64,000 bases of DNA from Lophius americanus (taxonomy: Eukaryota; Chordata; Actinopteri; Lophiiformes; Lophiidae). The translations under genes were made by a program, and so were the position numbers. This document shows, piece after piece, positions 44,271-56,040 of the stretch. Position 1 is the stretch's first letter. Every line of letters starts with the position of its first letter. The stretch is from the NCBI GenBank assembly GCA_037951165.1, contig JBBDHG010000024.1, positions 10,844,001-10,908,000 of the forward strand, given 5' to 3'. The notes under the pieces are model-generated. The model made no database searches. It worked only from the letters and a program-made list of their open reading frames with translations, and was not told the DNA's origin.

Positions 44271-46605
44271 AGTCCACTCAAAGGACCTTCATGGATTTAA
44301 CAATCCAGTCAGAGCAGACATCCCTCCAACTAAAGTCAGGATCTGCTCGCGGTTTCTGCCTGTTATAGCGCAGTTTGATTATCTTGCTCTGCTTGATTTC
44401 TAAAGAATAAAGGATTACAGTCTAAATCTGATGTTCTAGGAGAAGACCTCCACATGACATTTGTTGCGATTTAAGGCTTTGCAAATAAAATGATGAACCC
44501 CACAAACACATCAGTCGTATCAGAGTTCGAACGTTACACGGATCCAGGCCAGACTTTGATGTGGAATAGATCTCATGGGGATGTCATTGAACTATAATTT
44601 TTGTCCCATCATTGGCAACATTGTACAGGTTATTACTCCAAAAGCAAAGAAAAAAGGTCCTGATGACATCAGATATCAGGGATTGATGGACATCTGGAAA
44701 GTCCTCTGGATGTCTAAGTGAGCCAGAACGATCTGTTTTGGGACATTGTGTAGATGTCGCTGTATAGTTCTTTCTATTTGCAACTAACTGTTCATCAATA
44801 GACATCCAGGATATAGCCTGGCCCCGATGAAAGTGATCAACCTGGTTTGTATGTATGTCTCACAGGACTTTCCTGATCAGTAGGAGCTTCCAAGTATGGA
44901 TCCAGATGACGCTCCTCATCACAGGTAAAAATATAAATAATTTCCTTTGTAACTTTTGGAGAAATCTTAGGGACAGACGGACAAAATACCACATCTAAAG
45001 GAGCGAGGATAAAAAAAAGGAGCGAGCCTCATTCCTCCCTACAAAGACAATTTTCCCAATCCTTTAAGATTTGTTTGAAATCAAGTTCTTATCTGCAACA
45101 TCACACCACACACATAAATATATATATATACATATGTATATATATATATGTATACATATATTGTACAGGAGGTAGTATAAGCCAGATTCAAATAGACTCA
45201 ACTGTTTTTTGTTTTTTTATGCTCTTTGTTCCCCACGTTTATAATTGTTTCGTTTTGACTCTGTATTGTCTCACATTGCATCATGTGAGAACAGAAAAAT
45301 CTTGATGTGGGAAAAAAAAGCAGAGCTACCAGCTGAGACAACAGAGTTCTCTCTTATGCAATTATAATAATAATTAAAAAAAAAAAACACCATCTGGGAC
45401 ATGAGATGGTGATGAAGGTCTTTCCTACCTTGGATCTCTGCAGCTCTGCCGGATCCGCTCTGCAGCCTCAGCTTCAGACAGGTGTCTCCTCAGTCCGCTG
45501 GTGTATGTGGCTCCTGTTGGGGGGGTTGGGAGGGGGGCACACATTACACATTCCACCTCAGAGCCGCGTCACGCACACTTTAAACTACAGACAATAGACA
45601 CCAAGTGACAGAAAACTACTCCTGACGGCGCAGCAGCAAATTCGACATGCGTGCGTAAAAATGGTTGGATAAGTTAAATAACTGGAGATCGAACCCGGGC
45701 TCCTCCTCCTCTTTGAGCCTAGTGCAAGAATTGTGTAAATGTTGCTCCTTACCGAGAGGCTCCGTCTCCTCTGACTCCTGCAAGAACTCTGCTGCGCATC
45801 AGGTGAGACCGGCAGAGGTTTGGGTCGAGGAAGAGGAGGAGGAGGAGGAGGAGGAGGAGGGAGGAGGTGTCCTGCCAGGATCCCTGATAAGAGCTCAGAT
45901 AGCTCTTAAAGCGACCTTATGCCTCACACTCCGGCTGGGATGATACATTACATAAGAAACGCTCCCTGTACGCAGGCGCGCGCCTACTGAGGTGCCAGTG
46001 GGGGGGGGATTGTGCGCAACATTTCCCCAGGATGAAGGTATGCAAAGGGCCACGCTGAGCCCCAACATAATGAGACAGGTGTAATACCTGCAGTGACAAA
46101 TGGCTTTGTCTGTAATTTGAAGTTTATTGCAGGTTCCTAATATTTCTATGCAGGATCCGTAGAATCATCGGAGGTCACGACAAATCCTCCATTCCTCTGA
46201 TGAAGCTCAACTAGTGGGACTTTTTTTTTGATCTATGCTGAGGAGAAGATGACTGAACTCCAGATCCACCTTATTTCAAGATCCAGGCTTATTTAAACCC
46301 CATCCAATTCTTAAACTAAAGCAGAATGTACTTATTCCAGTCTGCTGGACTAGTCAAAGCGCCTTCCAACAGGAGCCAGAACTCATCCATTCACACAGCG
46401 ATGACGAAGACTCCCATGAGAGCCGCCCCCTAGCCAAACTGTGCCTCAAGCGGAATATGGTTAGGGTTCAACGACCCAGTAATAGACAACTATAAATTGA
46501 TATTTGACCATAAAATCCAACTTCTACTGTTCTGCTCCTGTTCATCAGACATGAATGCAGAGTGAAGAAAAACTCTACATGTTAACGGACATCAAAGCCT
46601 GACAA
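44271..46605. other. intergenic with small repeats
   Basis: Contains a TA/TATAC-rich tract (45117-45160) and a (GGA)n tract (45829-45867). No gene recognised. The poly-Glu frame over the GGA tract is an artefact. Confidence 0.4.
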
Positions 46606-46611
46606 TAAAGA

Positions 46612-46972
<361 letters not shown>

Positions 46973-46974
46973 TG

Positions 46975-47760
46975 ATCCTCCCCTCGGAGTCCGGATACTG
47001 ATGATGGTGGTGGTGGCTGTTGACTCTGCTGAGACTGGGCAAAGATGAGCTTTATGGATCGATAGGAACTATGAGCAGATACAGTTGAATGGAGAGAGTC
47101 ATAGTTATAAAGACAGCAGCTAATGATCTCTGCTCAGACCGTGACGCGGTGGTTGGGACAGAACGTGAAAGATGTGAAGGACAGAATGAAATGGAAAGTG
47201 CTTTTTTCCCCCGAGTGATCGAGGGGACAGACTTCTGCTAGAGCTTCATGTCAACATTTTTGGAATGTCCAAAGATGGTCCCTGCTGAGAGGGGAGTGTT
47301 GCTGTCTGTAGGCCGTGTGGGAGGGAAGGTTAGAGTGGGAAAGATGTGTGTGACCCGGTTGTTGACTAGGATCATCTTAATAAATGGCAGATGCTAATCT
47401 AATGTGTCATGAAGCCATGTCACAATGTGACCTTCCATAACTTGAATTTCTGCTGGAATCTAAAGAGCCAAACCAGGACTTGCTGGTGAAATGTACTTCA
47501 GTCAGAGAAGACAAATGAATGATTTATTACAACAACAGACGTGTGATAATTCATCTATTAGAAAGTCTTTGGCGCTCAGACTCTTTGGGAGGATCGTGGA
47601 TGTGCATGGACTATCCCCCCTTTGGAGTCTGGGTACTGGTGGTGGTGGTGGCTGATTTCGAGGTTGATGAATGATGGCGCAGATGGATCTGCGAGGACTA
47701 GATGGACCATGAAGCAGGTCTTTGAGACTGAGCGGGGGGGAAAGGTGAGCATAACATTGG
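46975..47760 (-). repeat. two inverted copies of dispersed repeat U2
   Basis: 46980-47040 holds the inverted 'ggagtccggatactgatgatggtggtggtggctg'. 47510-47700 holds 'gatttattacaacaacag', 'agaaagtctttggcgctcagactctttgg' and 'ggagtctgggtactggtggtggtggtggctg', in order and inverted relative to 31.5-31.76 kb. The first copy abuts the GATA array. Confidence 0.62.
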
Positions 47761-49435
47761 TATGAACATCACTGTGGCCTGAGTGTCTGAGGGGATAGTC
47801 TTTCTGACTGAACTCTCAATAGATCTCCATAACTCACTGAGTGAGGAAACTTGCGTGTATTCTTGGCCCCTCTGTGTGAAAGGTGACCCATTTATGACGC
47901 CTGACTTAGTAAAACTCTATGTCTTACTACACGTCGGGTTTATATGCAAAGTCCATCCAACGAGATTCAATCTTCCACGGAATGAAAAGCGTCAGACAAG
48001 GTCAATGAAAAGTGCCGAGCCGTGATGATGGCCGTCTGAGGTTCCCTGATGCTGTTAAGTCCACATTCTGCAGCTGTTGTTGTGTTCTGATGGGCTCCGG
48101 CTGTTAAACGATTTCTGGCTCCAAAACCAATTTCTGCTGAGAATCTTCTGTGGACTCCAGGACAATTTTGAAAGTTTGTTTGTTTGATGTTCATCATCGG
48201 TGGTTTATGAGTTATCGACTAAACTGGGATGTTCCAATCCTGTGGATCGGCATCTAAGATAGAACTGCAACGCCTTCATAGTTACATGCATGACATCCAT
48301 TGTCGGAGCTACATATCAGCGCATTGCCACGTCGGTACACCGGCCTGGTACCAGTGTTCTGACCCAAAACATAGTGACCCCCTCCAATATGTAGATTATA
48401 ACCTGGATTGAGATCCGGATCCGCAACCAGTTTTACTAACAGAAGTTGTTAGTCCCTGTTGTATTTGTATTTTTCACGACATTAGTGAAATGTAAAAACA
48501 AAAAAAACAATAGTAACAAACAATACTGAAAATACTGAAGAAGATGAAGTCGTCCTTTGTCTTCGATTCCCCCCCCCCCCCCCAACACAATCTCATTCAA
48601 AACAAAAAAAATCACTTGACAGTTTTCAAGTTGTCTTGCAGGAAAAACAAACATGAGAGAGAGGAAGAACTCTCTCAAGGTCAAAACAACAGACATGCTC
48701 CTCAGTTGCGATCACAAGCAGTAAATAGTGAATGCTACATGCAGCTACATGCAGCACACAAAAAATAAGTTAAAGCTGGTCATTTCTGAGTTTAAATATA
48801 AAAGAAGTTCAAATATAACAAGTATATAACATATAATATAAACATAACAAATGTCCGGGGCATATTTTCTTGCAAAAAGACGTAATATTCAGGAAAAAAG
48901 AGATCTTTGAAATTAACTGGGAAATAATATTTTGAACTGTGTTTTTACAAGCATGTCAAATATTTATCAAATATTTATCAAGTGTTGAAACGTGAGTAGA
49001 AAGTGATATTTAAGCAGTTTGAGACAATATCATTCTATGATGAAGGTAGCTGGAAACGACGTGGCCCTTCTGGTGATAATGAATTTAAAAAAAGGATTAA
49101 CTCATGAACACGACTTAATAACAGCAGAGAACGGCTTATAATCTCCTGGGGACTACTTATTAAAACCGTGCCCAGAAAATAATTATCTCGCTAGATGATA
49201 ACAAGTTCCGATTCGTGTGATTGAAGTCATGGCCGCCAGAAAAGTTTCTCTTTTTTTCTTCAATCTCCCCGGAGGGCCTCCGTATATTATATTAAATACA
49301 TGCTTTTTATTTGACCTTGAAATGAACATCAGTTAAAAAAAGGTTGGAGTGAAGGTTTTTGTTACAGGAAATTTAAATGTACATCTCAGCCAAATCTGTA
49401 AGTCTAAAATCTGAATAATGCTTTCATATCATTGG
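47761..49435. other. intergenic; candidate conserved stretch at 49090-49270
   Basis: No gene recognised. 49090-49270 is non-repetitive with AATTATC-rich, homeobox-like words. A poly-C run sits at 48571-48582. Confidence 0.3.
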
Positions 49436-49439
49436 TTCT

Positions 49440-49545
49440 GGCAGAAAGGTGTCAGAACTCAGCGTGAGATCAAAGGGGTTGTTTTGGTGGCAAATAAGGG
49501 GCTAAACGATGTTAGACGGGTGGTTTTAATATTATGGCTGATCGA
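49440..49545 (+). mobile_element. Tc1-like transposon, deleted copy
   Basis: 'gcagaaaggtgtcagaactcagcgtg' (transposase middle) is fused to the 3' end 'gggtggttttaatattatggctgatcg', ending in the terminal-repeat core. Confidence 0.65.
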
Positions 49546-49919
49546 TGTGGTGGAAATTGAGACTCTGTAGGAATAAATGAAAGCGTGAATGGTAGTTTGG
49601 CCCCGGGGTTACCTGGGAACTAATCCAACGTTTGCCCCGCCCCTTGTCTAATGTCAGCTGGGATAGGCTCCAAGCTGTTGCAGACAGTTCTGTTTATAAA
49701 TACTGTTCCATTTCTATTTATAAATAAAAATGTATTAATGAATATAAAATAGCATATCTGGTGTAATCACAGAAAATAACGGAGCTTTGGTTTGTTCTGG
49801 ATCCTACGGAGGAGGATTAGGATCCACATGTGGCAAAAAATACAAAAACAATTTCTTGGAATTCTGACTTCATTCTCAGAACAGAGCTACATTATTCTGA
49901 GAACGACGTGTATGATTGT

Positions 49920-50125
49920 ATGTGACAAAACAAGCCTTCTTCTTCTTCTATATATGTCAAATTTTCCTCTAATCGTTTATGTTGTAGTCACTAGGGAGAG
50001 CTTTCCTTTTTTTGATTCTCTACAAAAAAAAAAAACATACATAAACATTTCATTTGAGGAGTACAATCAGGGGGATTGCCTGTAAAACACAGGGGATTGG
50101 GGGCTTTTTTTTCAAGAGGCGTAGT
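49920..50125 (+). repeat. dispersed repeat U1, 3' end copy
   Basis: 'gtcactagggagagctttc' is followed by 'gaggagtacaatcagggggattgcctgtaaaacacaggggattgggggc', the conserved U1 terminus. Confidence 0.68.
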
Positions 50126-50935
50126 TGGGTATTTCGTTTTTTTTCCCTAATATACCCACAAACACGAGACCATCGTTTTACTTTTCCTGCTGGACCTGTC
50201 TATGAAAATACAAGGATAGAAGGGTCAGACTATGTACTGGTTCCTTCACTGATGGTGTGATACGCTGAGCTCATGTTGTCCTTTACCTCTAAAGAAAAAA
50301 AATACACCCATTCAAAAACATTCCTTGTAGCAGGGGGACAAAGATATTTCATTTCTAACAACTTCAAAGTTTCACTTTCCCACTTTCTGAATCACCTGCA
50401 GTGTTTCTGAAACCTTCACAAGGATATTTGGGCCGATCTCATTCATGCCTTGGGTCGGAGTGGTTTAAGAAAATGCCCCTCCGTTCATGAACCATTGTTG
50501 TACTTTGCAGTAAAATCGGGTTGGCGTGTCAGAGGTTAATGGAAATACTGTGGATAAACAGTCCTGAGACTGTTCAGAGAAACTCAGTCACAGATTTGGT
50601 CACATCCTGTGAAAATGTGTGGGTGCAAATGTGTGTGTGGTGTGCAGAAGACAAACGCAGAGTGTCGGCCGCAGACACACTCTGTGATCCCGTTTCATTA
50701 TTTTTCTCACTCCAAATATGCATAAATCTGCAGCTGACATTTAAAATAATTTATGATAAATCTCCTGAATGAACTCAGTGGTGAATCGATGGAAGCTGAT
50801 AGATATTGATGAATGTGCATAAAAACAATAAGCTGACCTCTACAGACATGATACCGTCTCTGCAGATGATATAATAATAATATGTATATAATAATACGTA
50901 TACGCATATTTATGACTAACTGCTGGTGCAAGTAT
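50126..50935. other. intergenic, nothing recognised
   Basis: No gene or repeat identified; short AT-rich tracts near 50865-50910. Confidence 0.4.
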
Positions 50936-50939
50936 GAAA

Positions 50940-51180
50940 GTCAACTCCCAATATCAATCCAGTCCTTCCTCGCACTGAGGTCTATGTGGGCATAGAATTT
51001 GAAAATTATCCGTGAAAGAATTTTTGAGTTATGCACAGAAAACTATTTTTTGCTGAAAAAAGGCTCCCCCTATTGAGTAAAATATGAACAACTTCAGATA
51101 AAAATATCATAAAATTTACAAGACAGATTTTCTCAAAATTATATACATTTGGAAATGATCCATGAAATAGTTTGAGTTAA
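50940..51180 (-). repeat. dispersed repeat U1, 5' end copy, inverted
   Basis: 'tcccaatatcaatccagtccttcctcgcactgaggtctatgtggg' is the inverse of the U1 beginning; 'ggctccccctattgagtaaaatatgaa' also matches the 44.05-kb copy. Confidence 0.65.
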
Positions 51181-51189
51181 GGCGTTAGC

Positions 51190-51785
51190 ACAAAGGTCCT
51201 GTGGCGTATCCAGCAGCCCTAGTGACTCGGGTAACCATGCTGTGGCTCTAGTGCCTCTGTGATGGGAATATGTGGCTGTAGTGACTCTAGGTAACCATGC
51301 TGTGGCTCTAGTGCCTCTGTGATGCAAATGTTTGGCTTTAGTGACTCTGGGTAACCATGCTGTGGGTTCTAGTGCCTCTCTGATGCCAATATGTGGCTGT
51401 AGTGACTCTAGGTAACCAAGTGCTGGCCCTAGTGCCTCCCTAATGTGAATATGTGGCTTTAGTGACTCTGGGTAACCATGCTGTGGCCCTAGTGCCTCTC
51501 TAATGTGAATATGTGACTTTAGTGACTCTAGGTAACCATGCTGGGGGTTCTAGTGCCTCTCTGATGCCAATATGTGGCTGTAGTGACTCTAGGTAACCAA
51601 GTGCTGGCCCTAGTGCCTCCCTAATGTGAATATGTGGCTTTAGTGACTCTGGGTAACCATGCTGTGGCTCTAGTGTGTCCGTGATGCAAATATGTGGCTG
51701 CAATTTCCCCATTGTGGGACTAATAAAGGCAATCTATCTAGTGACTCTGGGTAACCTTGCTGTGGCTCTAGTGCCTCTTTGATAT
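51190..51785. repeat. about 60-bp minisatellite with an inserted retroposon tail
   Basis: About nine units of the form 'gtgactctgggtaaccatgctgtggctctagtgcctctctgatgtgaatatgtggcttta'. A larger block containing 'aaccaagtgctggccc' occurs twice (51410 and 51590). At 51702-51740 'caatttccccattgtgggactaataaaggcaatctatcta' is a LINE/SINE-type 3' tail inside the array. Confidence 0.9.
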
Positions 51786-51949
51786 GATGTGACGGGAGAA
51801 CGTGGCTCTAGTACCTCTCCATCCAGTGGCCTCCAATCCTGGTTCAGTCTGCTGCCAAAGCGGGGCGAGAGACCAGGAGAAGAACCGTTGTACCTCTACA
51901 GGGATCTCAAAGAGACACAAAGAACCTTATTTTGGAAACCTTTTGTTTT

Positions 51950-51979
51950 TCACCCGCATCATCGACATGATGCGGGTGA
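51950..51979. repeat. perfect hairpin, 13-bp stem, 4-base loop
   Basis: CACCCGCATCAT (51951-51962), loop CGAC, then ATGATGCGGGTG (51967-51978); the flanking T and A also pair. Confidence 0.85.
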
Positions 51980-51999
51980 TAATCCTCACCCCCTCGGAT

Positions 52000-53560
52000 C
52001 ATAACACCCAGAACTATTTAAATCCAGTTTTTTTTTTGCACCTCTCCTGCGTGTTATCGTCTTTTTCACAGCGTTCCCACACACTCCTGTTCCTGCGGCC
52101 GAGAAAAGTATCAGCTGTGTGTCTGAACGTTGCAGCGAACAGAACGTAGCTGTGTGGGAGAGTCAGAGACAAAAACTCAGCCCAAACAACCACGTTCCAC
52201 CAGCGGGAATGGACCCGTCCGCCTGAATGGGCAGATATTCGTTTTATCGATGAGGCGGATGAGGCGGATGAGGCGGATGAGGCTGATGTATCTCCTCTCG
52301 CCTTGATTTGTCTAAAAAACGTCCCAACATGTGAGCGTAACTGCGACATGAAACTCTGTATTTGCGCCTACTGATAAGTGTCAGCTGTGCTCGAGGACCT
52401 TCAGCGCCGGTTCCAGACCGGCCCATGTAATCTGGAAAGGAAGAATCCTAATACCCCTGATGGGCATAAACAAAGAAAAACCAGATGTGCTTTGTTCCGT
52501 CTCCGCTGATAAGATAGAACCAGAGCAGATAACGTGTTCCAAACATTTCTGATCTCGCTGTCACATGAAATATTTGATGGCTATTTCATCGGGGGGGAAA
52601 CTCTATCCACTGTTTGGACTCTCAACCCGTCTCCATTTACACAACACATAATTGATTCACATGTATTTCCATATTTGGAGCTTTTCGTGTGGAAGCGCTT
52701 CCTGTGGGAAAATAGCTTAATGTGCCACAGCCACCAGAAGTCAATATAGCGCCATGCCCCATTAGCAAGAAATTGTTCCTGTGTTGTCGCCCCACGCCGG
52801 AACAAACGCGCGTCTGAAATTCACGGTAATTCACTGGTTAATATTTGGTAATAATAAACTGTGTGTTCAATTATTACAGTCAATATAGCAAACCGCAATT
52901 TCAGAGAAAGATAAAAAAGAAGAGTCTCATTACTGAGATTGTTTTTGTTTGTTTGTTTTGGGTCTAAAAATAAAAAAAAAAAGCATGTTTTGAATTACAA
53001 AGGTAATCTCATTTTAACAATCCAATTTGGTCTTTGGTCTCAGATGTTGATGCTGGTAATGAGCTGGATTTAACCGGCGACAGGGGACAACAATCTGTTT
53101 GCTTCCTATCCAAGCAGAGCATCGAGATTGCTTTCCTTGTTTTTTTTTTAATAGTCGGACCGCTTAGAGTCTCATGAAATGACGGCAAGCGGGGGTCAAG
53201 GTTCAAATCCACCTGGGTAGTTGGAACACTGTCTGCTGTGATCGGCTTGATCCTTCATGAGATTCGTGTTTGGATAGAATAGTTCAGCGTTTGAAGTAGG
53301 CTTCAAAGAAATTGTGTTTTTCTTTTTAGAATTAAATATTAATCTCAGATTGAGGTAAAGTCTCTTAATGTCAGCTCAATAATGAGATTAGATTAGTTAT
53401 TTGAAGTGTGCCTGTCTTTAGTGACAGTTGAGTTTTCACTGCTTGTAGTACACGCATCAACAATAACTAAATATCATTGTTGTTGTTTACAGGACAACAT
53501 TTGTAAATTCATTGTCTGCATTCGACCAATCCCTCAGGAGCAGTGAGCCGTCCCTGTCAG
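52000..53560. other. intergenic with a 9-bp tandem at 52248-52285
   Basis: 'gatgaggcg' is repeated about four and a half times. 52500-52800 is non-repetitive, balanced sequence. No gene recognised. Confidence 0.4.
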
Positions 53561-53566
53561 GTACTA

Positions 53567-54473
53567 ATGTCATCTTATGTTATCTTATGTCATCTTATGT
53601 CATCTTATGTTATCTTATGTCATCTTATGTTATCTTATGTCATCTTATGTCATCTTATATTATCTTATGTCATCTTATGTCATCTTATGTCATCTTATAT
53701 CATCTTATGTTATCTTATGTTATTTTATGTCATCTTATGTCATCTTATGTTATCTTATGTCATTTGATGTCATTTTATGTCATCTTATGTTATCTTATGT
53801 TATCTTATGTTATCTTATGTTATCTTATGTCATCTTATGGTATCTTATGGTATCTTATGTCATCTTATGTTATCTCACGTTATCTCACGTTATCTCACGT
53901 TATCTTATGTTATCTTATGTTATCTTATGTCATCTTATGTCATCTTATGTTATCTTATGTCATCTTATGTTTTCTTATGTTATCTTATGTTATCTTATAT
54001 TATCTTATGTTATCTTATGTTATCTTATGTTCGCTTATATTATCTTATCTTATCTTATGTCATATTATGTTATCTTATGTCATTTTATGTCATCTTATGT
54101 TATCTCACGTTAGCTTATGTTATCTTATGTCATCTTATGTTATCTTATGTTATCTTATATTATCTTAGGTCATCTTATGTCATCTTATGTCATCTTATGT
54201 CATCTTATGTTATCTTATATTATCTTATGTTATCTTATATTATCTTATGTTATCTTATGTCATCTTATGTCATCTTATGTCATCTTATGTTATCTTATGG
54301 TATCTTATGTCATCTTATGTTATCTTATGTCATCTTATGTTATCTTATGTTATCTTATGTCATTGTATGTTATCTTATGTCATCTTATGTTATCTTATGT
54401 TATCTTATGTCATTGTATGTTATCTTATGTCATCTTATGGTATCTTATTTCATCTTATGTCATCTTATCTTAT
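53567..54473. repeat. 10-bp minisatellite (TTATGTCATC/TTATGTTATC)
   Basis: About 90 decamer units with C/T alternation at one position and occasional variants (tatctcacgt around 53873-53905). Because 10 is not a multiple of 3, a 30-base cycle keeps all three + frames open and yields long meaningless frames (up to 263 aa). Confidence 0.97.
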
Positions 54474-54727
54474 GGGGTGGCTGTGGCTCAGTGGGTAGAG
54501 CGGCCGACTCCCAATCAGAAGATCGGAATGTAGCCGGTTCTAATCCCACCAGGGTCTACTTGTCGTAGGGTCCTTGAGCAAGACCCTGAATCCTTAGCTC
54601 CCCGGGCGCTCCACGAGGGGCTGCCCACTGCTCCCTCAGGGATGGGTCAAATGCAGAGAAGTAATTTCACTATGTTGTACTGTGTATGACTCTATGTCAC
54701 TAATAAAGGATTCTTTCTTTCTTTTTT
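54474..54727 (+). mobile_element. tRNA-derived SINE inserted in the decamer array
   Basis: It starts with a polymerase III A box (tggctcagtgggtagagc, 54483-54500) and a B box (ggttctaatcc, about 54536-54546). A conserved body follows ('ccttgagcaagaccctgaatcc'), and it ends 'ctaataaaggattctttctttc'. Decamer repeats resume right after it. It is not a functional tRNA gene: a clover-leaf of normal length is not closed. Confidence 0.8.
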
Positions 54728-55085
54728 ATGTAATCTTATGTTATCTTATGTCATCTTATGTTATCTTATGTCATCTTATGTTATCTCATATTATGTTGTG
54801 CTATGTTATGTAAAGATATGTTATGTTACATTATGTCCTATTTTGTTGTAATGTCACATTTTGTTAATGTTACACTGTATTATGTTTTGTTATATTCTGT
54901 TATGATATATTTAGTTACACTATGTTACGTTGCACTATGTTATGCTACATTATGTTACTTTACATTATGTTATGTTACGCTATGTAACTTAAAATTATAT
55001 TATGTTATGCTAAGCTATCCTATGTTAGATTGTGTCACCATGTAATGTTACATTATCTCATTCTAAGTTATTTAATGTTATGTTT
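54728..55085. repeat. decamer array continuation, degenerating
   Basis: 54728-54790 resumes TTATGTCATC units, then decays into TTATGTTAC-like irregular repeats to about 55085. Confidence 0.85.
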
Positions 55086-55089
55086 TCCA

Positions 55090-55945
55090 CTTTCTTCAAG
55101 ATAGGAGGAACCAAATCTATACAGAGAAAAATAATGCATTTGAAAAACAGACATAACAGAAAGAAGCCAAGTATTTCTTAACCTAGCAAAAATTCTGACT
55201 TACTCGGGAGACTCATTGGAAAACTCTAAAGCTTATTTTGCTGAAATGCTGTGCAGGTGTGGATCTTGGATAATGGAAGAGTTTCTGAAATTTGCGAGTA
55301 TCTTGGTATGAGGAAGATTCTGGATCTCAAGGCACTGCATGGACAACACATAATGTTCCACCACCGAACACAACTGGATCCAGAACCTAATCCACCTGGA
55401 ACCAACCCCAGCTGACATTGGATGAGAGGTGGGGTACACCCTGACAGAAGGAGACAAACATCCATTCAATCTCACAATATAAAGTCACCAATAGTGCATT
55501 CTTTTGGACCGGGGGAGGAAGAGTACCGGGAGAGAGCCTGAGAGAGAAAGCCCCAAAACAGCTGGTCCTGTGCGGGTCAGATGGGGGGCACCAACGGACT
55601 TTTCATGGAGTGACCTGATGTCCAAACAAACAAACCCTCATGGTGACCTCACCATGCTGACCGTGTGCTGGCTCCAATAATGCAACGCATGACGAACTCT
55701 TCCCGATGAAAACAGGAGGGACAGATACTGTTCACACTCACAAACGCTCATTTCTCCCATCGGAGGCGCGCTGATAAACAGGTGCTCCGGGATTTTGTTT
55801 TGACGTATCCTGCAAACGTTAGGCTGTGCAGAAGATTTCAGCCTTCTCGAAGCCAAACAGCCGACGGAGCGGGTGAGTCAGCGATAGAGTTTGGTCGTAG
55901 CCCAATAAGTGGTAGCATGCAAGGAGGAGGTGAAAATCTAATACA
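55090..55945. other. intergenic, nothing recognised
   Basis: Includes a piece of the 'gctgacattgg...gaggtggggtacaccctgac' dispersed repeat near 55410-55445. No gene. Confidence 0.4.
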
Positions 55946-55950
55946 GATTC

Positions 55951-56040
55951 AGTCAGAATTCTGAGTTTAAAGGCAGAATTCTGAGTTTAAAGGCAGAATT
56001 CTGAGTTTAAAGGCAGAATTCTGAGTTGAAAGTCAGAATT
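55951..56040. repeat. 20-bp tandem repeat, four to five units
   Basis: Units of 'ctgagtttaaaggcagaatt' with single changes in the last copies. Confidence 0.93.

Noticed and set aside
54478..54550. Possible tRNA gene
   Set aside because: A and B box sequences are present, but the stems of a normal tRNA are not closed and a conserved SINE body and tail follow; it is a tRNA-derived SINE.
53512..54568. Overlapping open frames up to 263 aa with repeating SSYVILCHL-like sequence
   Set aside because: Artefact of the 10-bp tandem repeat: a 30-base cycle without stops keeps every forward frame open.
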